Positions 6,535 to 13,439 of a DNA stretch of 19,804 nt are shown here, piece after piece. The stretch is from the NCBI GenBank assembly GCA_949096025.1, contig CARXKP010000001.1, positions 46,716-66,519 of the forward strand. Direction: 5' to 3'. Made by a program: the position numbers and the translations under genes. Position 1 is the stretch's first letter. Each line of letters starts with the position of its first letter. The stretch is from an uncultured Eubacteriales bacterium (GTDB lineage: Bacteria; Bacillota; Clostridia; Christensenellales; UBA1242). A model generated the notes under the pieces. The model saw nothing but the letters and a program-made list of their open reading frames with translations. It was not told the DNA's origin and searched no databases.

Positions 6535-7161
6535 TCAAATTTCTTCACTATTATTTTTTATTTTATCCCAAGCAGAAGAAATAAGTCCAAAATCAAAACC
6601 TTTTCCAGCAAGATGATTAAAGAGTTTTTGTTTGGTTTTTAAGTCAAATTCTCTATTTTTCATATATTTTTTTGCAAAAATAAGGCATTTTTCCTCTTCC
6701 TCTTCACTCGTTAACTTTTCTTCAAGTTTTTTTTCAATAATATTTATATCAATTCCTTTGTTTAGAAGGTCATATTTTAATTTGCGTTTACTTTTTGATG
6801 AAGCATAACAAGAAATAAAATTTTCACAAAATGCCTCATCATCAATATAACCATAACTTTTAAGTTTCTCTATCGCTCTATTTATACAAGCAATAGGATA
6901 TCCCTTTTCTTTTAAATAATCTTGAAGCATCTTTTCGCTTTTTGTGCTTTTTTCAAGCCCACTAAGACCACGATTAAAACAAGCATAATCACCATTCTCA
7001 ATTAAAAGTTCATCAAAAAACATATCGTCATATTCCTCTCCGCTTTTTAGACAATGTTTAGCAAGAATTTCCGCCTCAAATATTCCAAACAACTCTCCAT
7101 CAAGAAAAAGTCTATACCTCGCACCTTTTCCTATTTTTTCTATTTCGGTTATTTTTTTCAA
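6535..7161 (-). CDS. recX: RecX, regulator of RecA
   Basis: 208 residues from a TTG at 7161. I chose this start because AGGAGG (7167-7172) lies five bases upstream; the longer reading from 7185 places that site inside the coding sequence. RecX binds RecA filaments and limits their extension. The family's three-helix repeats are visible: LQDYLKEKGYP-x-NRAIEKLKSYGYIDDEAF is the classic RecX core, followed by SKRKLKYDLLNKGI and the C-terminal repeat ending GLISSAWDKI. It is the last gene of the T-box operon, 36 bases after the IMPACT-domain gene. No lexA-type operator is evident. Expression should therefore follow tRNA-Tyr charging, not DNA damage, which is unusual for this gene. Confidence 0.85.
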   Translation of the reverse strand: MKKITEIEKIGKGARYRLFLDGELFGIFEAEILAKHCLKSGEEYDDMFFDELLIENGDYACFNRGLSGLEKSTKSEKMLQDYLKEKGYPIACINRAIEKLKSYGYIDDEAFCENFISCYASSKSKRKLKYDLLNKGIDINIIEKKLEEKLTSEEEEEKCLIFAKKYMKNREFDLKTKQKLFNHLAGKGFDFGLISSAWDKIKNNSEEI

Positions 7162-7197
7162 AAAAGCCTCCTTAGTCAAATTCAATATAATATTAGT

Positions 7198-7554
7198 TTA
7201 ATCTTTACAAATCTCACCAGCAACCTTAGAATAAATCCTTACAAGCCCGCCAGCGCCAAGTTTAACTCCTCCAAAATATCTTACTACTACTCCGCAAACA
7301 TTATTTAAATCTCGCTTTTGAAGCACTGAAAGAATCGGTCTACCAGCCGTTCCACTAGGTTCGCCATCATCACTCGCCCTTTCATAAAATGGAGTAGTCA
7401 TTCTTGCAGCCCAACAAATATGAGTTGCTTTTGAGTGTTCTTTCTTAAGGTCAAGCAAAATTTTCTTAACTTCATCTTCGCTTTGACATTCAAAAAGATA
7501 GCCAAAAAACTTTGACTTCTTTTCAATAACTTCTGCCGATTTTAATAATTTCAT
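7198..7554 (-). CDS. IMPACT/YigZ-family protein, N-terminal domain only
   Basis: 118 residues. The IMPACT signature is clear: THICWAAR, then ERASDDGEPSGTAGRPIL, then VVVRYFGGVKLGAGGLVRIY. Typical YigZ/YvyE proteins are about 200 residues, with a C-terminal ferredoxin-like domain (DUF1949). This one stops at residue 118 right after the first domain. The stop is followed at once by the recX ribosome binding site, so no remnant of the second domain remains. In eukaryotes IMPACT inhibits GCN2 signalling; the bacterial role is not established. Its ATG overlaps the tyrS stop by four bases (ATGA), so translation is coupled to tyrS. Confidence 0.85.
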   Translation of the reverse strand: MKLLKSAEVIEKKSKFFGYLFECQSEDEVKKILLDLKKEHSKATHICWAARMTTPFYERASDDGEPSGTAGRPILSVLQKRDLNNVCGVVVRYFGGVKLGAGGLVRIYSKVAGEICKD

Positions 7555-8792
7555 TTAATAACTACCTTAATAAAGTTCTTTTTCCCTTTTTTAAGAAGAA
7601 TTGAATTATCTTCAAAATCGCTAAGTTCAACCATTCTTGCAAAAGAAGAAACTTTTTCACCATTCATAGAAACTGCTCCACCTTCAATCATTCTTCTTGC
7701 ATCACTCTTTGATGAGCAAAGTCCAGTTCTTGCAAGTATATCACAGATATTCAGCCCATTTTCAAATTCACTCTTCTCAATTTCAAATTCAGGAGCATCG
7801 TTTCCTCCTTGTGTAAATAGATTTTCACTCATATTTTGAGCAAGAATAGCATCTTCTTCACCTCTAATAAACTTAGTTATCTCAAAACATAAACGCTTTT
7901 TTGCTTTTACAATATCTTCGCTTATAATTTTTCTAATTTCTTCCATTGGAAGGTCTGTAAATAAAGCAAACATCATCTCAACGCAGGCATCTGGAGTTTG
8001 ATATACGCCTTGGTAGAAATCGTACGCTGAAATTTTATCTTTATCAATCCAAATTGCACCTTTTTCAGTTTTGCCCATTTTTTTGCCTTCAGGGGTAAGA
8101 AGAAGTGGATTTGTAGCACCAATCATATCGCGGTTTCCACCGTCAACAAAATTGAGTTTTCTAGCAAGTTCGACGCCAGCCAAGATATTTCCCCATTGGT
8201 CAGCACCACCCCATTCAAGGCGACATCCTTTTTCTTTGTTTAGATGAATAAAATCGTAGGCTTGCATTAGCATATAACCCATTTCAAAGAAGGTAAGTCC
8301 ACCCTCTTTAAGTCTATTTGCGTAAATATCATTTGTAAGCATTTTGTTGACATTAAAATGAACACCAACCTCTCTCATAAAGTCAATGTAATCATATCCC
8401 TTAAACCAATCGGCATTATTAACAATTTCCGCTTTATTTTCACCTTCAAAATCAAGAAATACCTTTAAAGAATTTTTAATCTTCTCAATATTCGCTTGAA
8501 TAAGATCTTTATCCATAAGTTTTCTCATTTCGCTTTTTCCAGATGGGTCGCCTACACAAGCAGTTGCTCCACCCATTAAAAGATAAACTTTATGTCCAGC
8601 CTTTTGAAAACGCCTTAAAATGCAGTATGGAACACAGTGTCCAATATGCAAACTATCCATTGTAGGGTCAGTCCCCTCATATAATGCTATTTTTTCTCCA
8701 CTTTCAAGTAATTTTTTAAGAGCCTCTTCATCTGTAGTTTGGTATAAAAGCCCTCTTTCTTTTAACTCATTAAATAAATTTGTATCTATCAT
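7551..8792 (-). CDS. tyrS: tyrosyl-tRNA synthetase
   Basis: 413 residues, normal for bacterial TyrRS. It charges tRNA-Tyr with tyrosine using ATP. The class I signatures are present: HIGH exactly (49-52), GGADQWGN (195-202), and a KMSKS-type loop as KMGKT (238-242). An S4 RNA-binding domain occupies about 348-410. GGAGA precedes the ATG. It is the third gene of an operon opened by a T-box leader whose specifier reads TAC, and it is the gene that explains that leader. The end of the preceding nucleotidyltransferase gene is 11 bases upstream. Confidence 0.97.
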   Translation of the reverse strand: MIDTNLFNELKERGLLYQTTDEEALKKLLESGEKIALYEGTDPTMDSLHIGHCVPYCILRRFQKAGHKVYLLMGGATACVGDPSGKSEMRKLMDKDLIQANIEKIKNSLKVFLDFEGENKAEIVNNADWFKGYDYIDFMREVGVHFNVNKMLTNDIYANRLKEGGLTFFEMGYMLMQAYDFIHLNKEKGCRLEWGGADQWGNILAGVELARKLNFVDGGNRDMIGATNPLLLTPEGKKMGKTEKGAIWIDKDKISAYDFYQGVYQTPDACVEMMFALFTDLPMEEIRKIISEDIVKAKKRLCFEITKFIRGEEDAILAQNMSENLFTQGGNDAPEFEIEKSEFENGLNICDILARTGLCSSKSDARRMIEGGAVSMNGEKVSSFARMVELSDFEDNSILLKKGKKNFIKVVIK

Positions 8793-8803
8793 TTTATTCT
8801 CCT

Positions 8804-9583
8804 TTATAAATTTATATCTGTAAAAAGTCTATTAAATAAATTTTTATAATCATCACTATCTTTTGTGTAGCCGTATTTATTTAGTACAAAACACAAGAGA
8901 TTTAAAGTATTAATTAGTGAATTTTTTATACTGTTATAAGAAACTCCCGTTAAATAACTTTCAGCAAGTTTTGTCTTAAATTCCTCGTCAAGTTTATCAA
9001 CCTCTCTAAAATGTTTGCTTTCTATAGCATTTCGGCTAGAATAAGCATCAACGATGTCAATTCTTAACTCTTCTATCTCTTTAACTCCCCGAAAGAGATT
9101 TCCTCTTTTAAGGGCTACCATTGAATTTTTAATGTTATACCAAGCAGTACTAATTAAATCATCAATTTTATTATTATCTTTTTTATTTGGACTCTCAATA
9201 TTTTCTAAACTCTTATCGCCATAAACGATTTTTATCTTACTCTTAGCCATTTTAAGTCTATTTTTAGTAAACTCCTCTATAGTAACAAAGCCGATATCAA
9301 GTTCAAGTCCATTATTTAAAAATGCACCAACAAGCATACTATTTTCATTATAGAAAGTTTCAAAATATCTAAAATAGTCAAGATTTTTTACGAACTTAAC
9401 GCAATTATCAAAACAAACCTTTAAATTTTCTTTTGAGACGACAACACTCATATCAATATCGCTGAATTCATCAGCCTTTCCAGTACCATTAGAGCCAACT
9501 ACAGAAATAATTTCCACCTTTTGTGACTTTAAAAAATTTATAATGTCATCAAGAATTTCTTCTCTTTCTTTCTTACTAAACAT
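8804..9583 (-). CDS. nucleotidyltransferase-domain protein (pol-beta superfamily, aminoglycoside/lincosamide type)
   Basis: 259 residues. The NT motif is intact: G30-S31 with TGKAD, then SDID carrying D42 and D44, and the third carboxylate D96 in LELDIGFV. The rest (about 120-255) is helical, as in enzymes that adenylylate aminoglycosides or lincosamides. The true substrate cannot be told from sequence, and most members of such families are not resistance enzymes. It overlaps the upstream GNAT gene by eight bases and lies just before tyrS, all under one T-box. Possible roles include modification of a small molecule or of an RNA 3' end; both are inference. Confidence 0.8.
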   Translation of the reverse strand: MFSKKEREEILDDIINFLKSQKVEIISVVGSNGTGKADEFSDIDMSVVVSKENLKVCFDNCVKFVKNLDYFRYFETFYNENSMLVGAFLNNGLELDIGFVTIEEFTKNRLKMAKSKIKIVYGDKSLENIESPNKKDNNKIDDLISTAWYNIKNSMVALKRGNLFRGVKEIEELRIDIVDAYSSRNAIESKHFREVDKLDEEFKTKLAESYLTGVSYNSIKNSLINTLNLLCFVLNKYGYTKDSDDYKNLFNRLFTDINL

Positions 9584-10136
9584 TAAAAACTCCTTCCTTT
9601 ATAATTGCCCATATTGCACAATCTGTGAGTTCATCTTTATTGTTTAATTCATATTTTTTTAATATACCCTCATAAGTCATCCCAGCCTTTTCCATTACTC
9701 GACCGGATTTTGGGTTTGCAACATCGTGAATAGCCTGAACTCTCAAATAGCCTACATCAAAAAGATATTTAATGACAGCCTTAGCCGCCTCTGGCATATA
9801 TCCTTTGCCCCAATATTTATCACCAAGCACCCAACCAAGTTCACAACGGCGTTTATCGTCAAGACTGTCAATAACATCAATAGCACCAATAACTTCGCCT
9901 GTTTCCTTTAGTTCTATAGCCCATCTATAAGTCGAAAGTTTTTCATATAAAGGAAGGATATATTCTAAATATTCAATAGTATTTTCTATCTTTTCGTGTG
10001 GTTGCCAAGTCAAAAACTCACAGACCTTTTCACTGTTAGTATAGTTTTTAAACATAGCATCAGCATCACTCAGTTTAAATCTTCTTAAATTTAATCTTTC
10101 TGTTTCTATAGTCAAAGTTCCTATATGTTTAAGCAT
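9576..10136 (-). CDS. GNAT N-acetyltransferase, RimJ/RimL-like
   Basis: 186 residues. It opens with ETERLNLRRFKLSDADAMF, typical of RimJ/RimL-type GNATs. Acetyl-CoA contacts are visible at YWGKGYMPEAA (108-118), and N141/S144 in ANPKSGRVMEKAGM mark motif B. Members acetylate ribosomal protein N termini, small molecules or antibiotics; the target is unknown here. It is the first gene after the T-box leader, with a GAGGG site before the ATG, so it is regulated by uncharged tRNA-Tyr. Its 3' end overlaps the nucleotidyltransferase gene by eight bases. Confidence 0.88.
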   Translation of the reverse strand: MLKHIGTLTIETERLNLRRFKLSDADAMFKNYTNSEKVCEFLTWQPHEKIENTIEYLEYILPLYEKLSTYRWAIELKETGEVIGAIDVIDSLDDKRRCELGWVLGDKYWGKGYMPEAAKAVIKYLFDVGYLRVQAIHDVANPKSGRVMEKAGMTYEGILKKYELNNKDELTDCAIWAIIKEGVFNV

Positions 10137-10148
10137 TTTTCCCTCACT

Positions 10149-10433
10149 AAAAAAGCACGCATTATCCTAATTAATAGGACGAAGCGTGCCTTCGTGGTAC
10201 CACCTATCTTCGATTACACAAACTTAGTTTGATAGTATCAAATAATTAAGTTTTTTAATTATTAACTAATTCTTAGTTTGTAATCCTTATTTTGTCAATT
10301 CGCCGACAATATCACGCAAGACTTGAAATGATTGTAATTCACATATTTCCCCGTATTGAACTTTCACCTACCGTTCACTCTCTTGTTATGCCAGAAGGAA
10401 AATGTTACTGATTCGCTCCACCATCTTGATATA
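10149..10433 (-). promoter_or_regulatory. T-box riboswitch leader, tyrosine specifier
   Basis: This transcribed leader lies upstream of the tyrS operon. The T-box element AGGTGGTACCACG is at 10193-10205; its TGGT would pair with an ACCA 3' end, matching A73 of tRNA-Tyr. The terminator arm GCACGC...GCGTGC (10155-10160 with 10184-10189) has an inner TCCTA/TAGGA helix and a T run. The competing antiterminator includes the T-box strand. In stem I, an AGTA loop-E strand is seen at 10406-10409, a GAACx...GTTC distal helix around 10357-10376, and the specifier strand GTGAATTACAATC, which gives TAC (Tyr) at 10334-10336. CAAGA/TCTTG closes the base of stem I. Uncharged tRNA-Tyr should stabilise the antiterminator and turn the operon on. 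Confidence 0.93.
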
Positions 10434-10439
10434 CTAGGT

Positions 10440-10468
10440 ATTATACCCTTTTAACAATATTTTGTCAA
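10440..10468 (-). promoter_or_regulatory. promoter of the T-box operon
   Basis: On the minus strand, TTGACA (10463-10468) and TATAAT (10440-10445) are exact consensus with a 17-base spacer. Transcription should start near 10433. It diverges from the promoter of the scaffold/GGGtGRT operon about 110 bases away. The stretch between them (10469-10578) is very AT-rich and shows no clear operator. Confidence 0.9.
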
Positions 10469-10578
10469 TAATATTTTTGTTTAGTTTTTTATTTTTTTAA
10501 CTGATTTTTTATTTTATTTGTTTTCTCTAAATATTGTCAATGTTTCTAAACAAACTAAAAAATATTTGTTAAATTTGC

Positions 10579-10607
10579 TTTGAATTTTTATCAATTTAAG
10601 ATAAAAT
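10579..10607 (+). promoter_or_regulatory. likely promoter of the scaffold/GGGtGRT operon
   Basis: TTTGAA (10579-10584) and TAAAAT (10602-10607) have a 17-base spacer. The expected start near 10614 lies one base before the ribosome binding site GGAGGA (10615-10620), so the leader is about 15 bases. The -35 box is weak. Confidence 0.6.
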
Positions 10608-10628
10608 AAAAAATGGAGGAAATATTAT

Positions 10629-11297
10629 ATGAGTTGTCCAATAAATATGAAAGGTTATGGTCCATCTCCTATTCCTGAGGAAGCAAAATGGATACAATTA
10701 AAAGGCATTGAACAAGTTTCTGGGTTCTCACACGGTTGCGGTAAATGTGCTCCACAACAGGGAACTTGCAAACTTACACTTAATGTAAAAGACGGAATTA
10801 TAAAGGAAGCACTTGTTGAAACTATCGGTTGCTCTGGAATGACACATTCTGCTGCTATGGCCGCTGAAATTTTACCAGGTAAAACCCTTCTTGAAGCGTT
10901 AAATACCGACCTCGTTTGCGATGCTATCAACGACGCAATGAAAAACATCTTCTTACAACTTGTTTACGGAAGAAGTCAATCTGCTTTCTCAGAAGGCGGA
11001 CTTGCTGTTGGTTCTGCTCTTGAAGACCTAGGTAAAACTCTTATAAGCAATGTTGGTACTGTTTATTCTCAAGATGGACAAGGTCCACGTTATCTTAACC
11101 TTGCTGAGGGATATATTACAAGAGAAGCTCTTGATGATAATGGCGAAATAATTGGTTATGAATATGTTTCTACTGGTTCACTTATGAAATCTCTTAGAGA
11201 AGGCGTAGCACCAGAAGAAGCAGTAAAGAAAGCAACAAAAACTTATGGTAGATTTAATGAAGGCGTCACTTTTGTTGACCCAAGGAGGGTAGACTAA
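10629..11297 (+). CDS. NifU-like iron-sulfur scaffold-type protein paired with the GGGtGRT protein
   Basis: 222 residues. The region about 35-110 resembles the NifU/IscU scaffold fold: GCGKC (C37, C40), C47 before a beta strand, then ETIGCSGMTHSAAMAAE, where C68 sits as the central scaffold cysteine does, and C97 further on. Five cysteines are thus available for metal or cluster binding; C3 is a sixth. Residues 120-222 are an extension not found in IscU. Cluster scaffolding is inferred from the fold; no activity is known to me for this subgroup. The stop overlaps the ATG of the next gene by one base, so the two proteins are made together, probably in fixed ratio. GGAGGA lies eight bases before the ATG. 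Confidence 0.8.
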   Translation: MSCPINMKGYGPSPIPEEAKWIQLKGIEQVSGFSHGCGKCAPQQGTCKLTLNVKDGIIKEALVETIGCSGMTHSAAMAAEILPGKTLLEALNTDLVCDAINDAMKNIFLQLVYGRSQSAFSEGGLAVGSALEDLGKTLISNVGTVYSQDGQGPRYLNLAEGYITREALDDNGEIIGYEYVSTGSLMKSLREGVAPEEAVKKATKTYGRFNEGVTFVDPRRVD

Positions 11298-12283
11298 TGG
11301 ATATGACAAATAAGAACACAAACATTGATGTAGTACTTAAAAAATATGGTATTGCTTCACTTGAAGAAGCAAAAAATATCTGCCTAAAGAATGGCATTGA
11401 TGTTGAAAAGATTGTAAAGGGTATCCAACCTATCTGCTTTGATAATGCAGTAAAAGCCTATGAACTTGGTGTTGCTATTGCCCTCAAAACTGGTACTGAA
11501 AAAGCAAGTGAAGTTGCTCTTTGTCTTGGCGAAGGACTTCAAGCATATTGCGTAAAAGGTTCGGTTGCAGATGAAAGACAAATCGGTCTTGGTCACGGTA
11601 GACTTGGAAGTATGCTTTTAAATGAAGAAACCAAATCTTTCTGTTTCCTTGCAGGTCACGAGAGTTTTGCAGCAGCAGAAGGTGCTATTGGTATTGTTAC
11701 ATCAGCAAATAGAGTAAGAAAATCACCTCTTAATGTTATCTTAAATGGTCTTGGAAAAGATGCAGCATATATCATTTCAAGAATTAATGGTTTCACTTTT
11801 GTAGACACAAAATATGACCACAAGACAGGAGAACTTACTATCGTAAGCGAAAAGGCTTTCTCAAAGACTGAAAGAGCAAGTGTAAAATGCTATGGTTCTT
11901 ATGATGTTCCAGAAGGCGTTGCAATTATGCAACACGAAAAAGTAGATGTATCAATTACTGGAAACTCAACAAACCCTACCCGCTTCCAACACCCAGTTGC
12001 GGGGATCTACAAAAAATGGTGCTACGAAAACAATAGAACTTACTTCTCGGTTGCTTCAGGTGGCGGTACTGGTAGAACTCTTCACCCAGATAATATGGCT
12101 GCAGGTCCTGCAAGTTATGGGCTTACTGATACAATGGGAAGAATGCACTGTGATGCTCAATTTGCTGGTTCTTCTTCAGTTCCTGCTCACGTTGAGATGA
12201 TGGGATTCATAGGAATGGGCAACAACCCAATCGTTGGAGCAACAGTTGCTCTTGCAGTTGCAGTTGAAACAAGAAAAAAGTAA
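11297..12283 (+). CDS. GGGtGRT protein (family of unknown function)
   Basis: 328 residues, the usual family length. The name-giving motif GGGTGRT is at 255-261, followed by LHPDNMAAGPASYGLTDTMGR. Eight cysteines are spread over the chain (29, 47, 76, 85, 116, 198, 242, 285). A Gly/Ala-rich segment (HGRLGSMLLNEETKSFCFLAGHESF) and the C-terminal IGMGNNPIVGATVALAVAVE are typical conserved blocks. No membrane helix or signal peptide is convincing. AAGGAGGG precedes the ATG. It always appears here in translational coupling with the NifU-like gene, so a joint role in assembling or using an iron-sulfur cluster is a reasonable guess. No enzymatic function can be read from the sequence. Confidence 0.88.
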   Translation: MDMTNKNTNIDVVLKKYGIASLEEAKNICLKNGIDVEKIVKGIQPICFDNAVKAYELGVAIALKTGTEKASEVALCLGEGLQAYCVKGSVADERQIGLGHGRLGSMLLNEETKSFCFLAGHESFAAAEGAIGIVTSANRVRKSPLNVILNGLGKDAAYIISRINGFTFVDTKYDHKTGELTIVSEKAFSKTERASVKCYGSYDVPEGVAIMQHEKVDVSITGNSTNPTRFQHPVAGIYKKWCYENNRTYFSVASGGGTGRTLHPDNMAAGPASYGLTDTMGRMHCDAQFAGSSSVPAHVEMMGFIGMGNNPIVGATVALAVAVETRKK

Positions 12284-12311
12284 AAATTTTTAATTTTATA
12301 TTTTAAACAAA

Positions 12312-12341
12312 AAATCACCTTATTTTTCTTTAAGGTGATTT
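12312..12341. terminator. bidirectional terminator after the GGGtGRT gene
   Basis: An 11-bp perfect stem, 12312-12322 with 12331-12341, encloses an eight-base loop. A and T runs lie on both flanks. It ends the plus-strand operon and the convergent membrane-protein gene, whose stop lies five bases beyond. Confidence 0.88.
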
Positions 12342-12345
12342 TTAT

Positions 12346-13050
12346 TTATTTCATATATTTTTCAAGTAAGTTTCTCTTTAAAAGATTATAATCTTCTTCA
12401 CTCAACAGCTCATTTTCTTTCATCTCAAGCAATTTTACAAGTTCCTCATTAAGTCTATCGCTCTTGATTTTATTTTCATTCGCGACTTTATCTTTAATTA
12501 CTTTTTCTTGTTTTCTTTTTAATAGTTCTGCATATTGTTCAAATTCTTCTTCATCGTATTCATCGTTTTCTTCATCATCTTCTCTTCTTTCACTTTCTTG
12601 AACTAAATCAATTATCAAAAGAACACTTGTAGTTAAAAGTGCAATAAAAGGTAAAAGATAACCTTCAAATGAAACAGCGCCACTTCCTATACCAATAGAT
12701 GCAACATTGACAGTGAGTAATACCATAGTCACAACATAGAGTAAACTGGTCAAAAGATTAAATACAATGGCAATAATGAAGAATGGATAGTATTTTCTAA
12801 ATAACGAAGGTCTTTTTGAGGTATCTGAAACGCAAGAAATATTCAATATAACTGAAAGAATAGAAAAAGCCATTATTAACCATATAAACACATACAAAGC
12901 TTGAAAAGTTGGGTCGCAATTACTTAATTTCATTTCCGACTCTTCAAGAATATTAGCAAGTCCTATACCAATGCATAAATTTAAAACAAACGAATAAATT
13001 GCAGCTACAATGCCAACGACATATCCAGTTAAAGATAATGGTCTTTTCAT
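12346..13050 (-). CDS. four-helix membrane protein with acidic linker and SHOCT-like C terminus
   Basis: 234 residues from the ATG at 13050, preceded by AGAGGTG; a TTG at 13065 would put that site inside the gene. Membrane helices are predicted at about 8-32, 50-74, 88-114 and 129-150. A very acidic stretch follows (155-171), then a Lys/Glu helix, then a C-terminal segment (about 203-232) with the SHOCT pattern LLEMKENELLSEEDYNLLKRNLL. SHOCT domains are short oligomerisation modules found at protein ends. I do not recognise the membrane part, and no function can be assigned. It is monocistronic. Its promoter contains a run of eight G in the spacer, which suggests on/off switching by slippage. 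Confidence 0.75.
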   Translation of the reverse strand: MKRPLSLTGYVVGIVAAIYSFVLNLCIGIGLANILEESEMKLSNCDPTFQALYVFIWLIMAFSILSVILNISCVSDTSKRPSLFRKYYPFFIIAIVFNLLTSLLYVVTMVLLTVNVASIGIGSGAVSFEGYLLPFIALLTTSVLLIIDLVQESERREDDEENDEYDEEEFEQYAELLKRKQEKVIKDKVANENKIKSDRLNEELVKLLEMKENELLSEEDYNLLKRNLLEKYMK

Positions 13051-13080
13051 AATTTCACCTCTCAAATTATTTTCATCTTC

Positions 13081-13110
13081 ATTTTACCCCCCCCAGCACA
13101 AAAAAGTCAA
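13081..13110 (-). promoter_or_regulatory. promoter with a G8 homopolymer in its spacer (possible phase-variable switch)
   Basis: On the minus strand, TTGACT (13105-13110) and TAAAAT (13081-13086) are separated by 18 bases, of which eight are a G run (13087-13094 on the plus strand as C8) abutting the -10 box. Loss of one G would give the optimal 17-base spacer. Transcript start is expected near 13074, 24 bases before the ATG. A run of eight G is conspicuous in sequence of about 30% GC. Confidence 0.7.
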
Positions 13111-13217
13111 GTATTTTATGAAAATTTTTAAAAATATTTTTTTACATAAAACAGTAAAATTTTTAAAATTCTAAACCTTTTCTTTTTATATTGTTTTCTT
13201 GCCACAATTTAATGGAA

Positions 13218-13400
13218 TTATATATCGTTTTTCTTTATAAATAATAATAAATATTTTCCAAGTGGCTTCTCATAACACTCTTTTGAAATAGATTCAATAA
13301 AAGGTAAATGATGATTTAACACTTTTTCAAGCCAATTTTTTTTAGTAATTTCTCCAATAAGGTCAAGTAGATTTTGAATTAATTTTAAAATTTCTACAAA
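13218..13400 (-). pseudogene. start-less coding remnant upstream of ung
   Basis: On the minus strand, 60 codons are open from 13400 to a TAA at 13218-13220. The reading is protein-like: IQNLLDLIGEITKKNW, then LEKVLNHHLPFIES, then ECYEKPLGKYLLLFIKKNDI. There is no ATG, GTG or TTG at the upstream end and no ribosome binding site; a TAA lies in frame at 13401-13403. It could be the 3' end of a decayed gene whose 5' part was replaced by the ung promoter. A chance opening is possible, since AT-rich DNA has many stops but this is only 60 codons. The family is unrecognised. Confidence 0.4.
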
Positions 13401-13404
13401 TTAT

Positions 13405-13433
13405 TTGATTAATATCATAAAAAAATATATACT
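13405..13433 (+). promoter_or_regulatory. promoter of ung, placing the transcript start at the ATG
   Basis: TTGATT (13405-13410) and TATACT (13428-13433) are separated by 17 bases. Counting seven bases on from the -10 box puts the start at 13440, the first base of the ung ATG. No ribosome binding site is seen upstream of that codon, which fits a leaderless mRNA. Confidence 0.6.
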
Positions 13434-13439
13434 TTTTAT

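Noticed and set aside
10655..10948. Open frame antisense to the scaffold gene
   Set aside because: It lies fully inside a conserved gene, has no ribosome site, and reflects the codon pattern of the opposite strand.
13159..13200. Possible promoter or operator in the AT-rich stretch 13111-13217
   Set aside because: Only A/T runs without a paired -35/-10 arrangement or palindrome.
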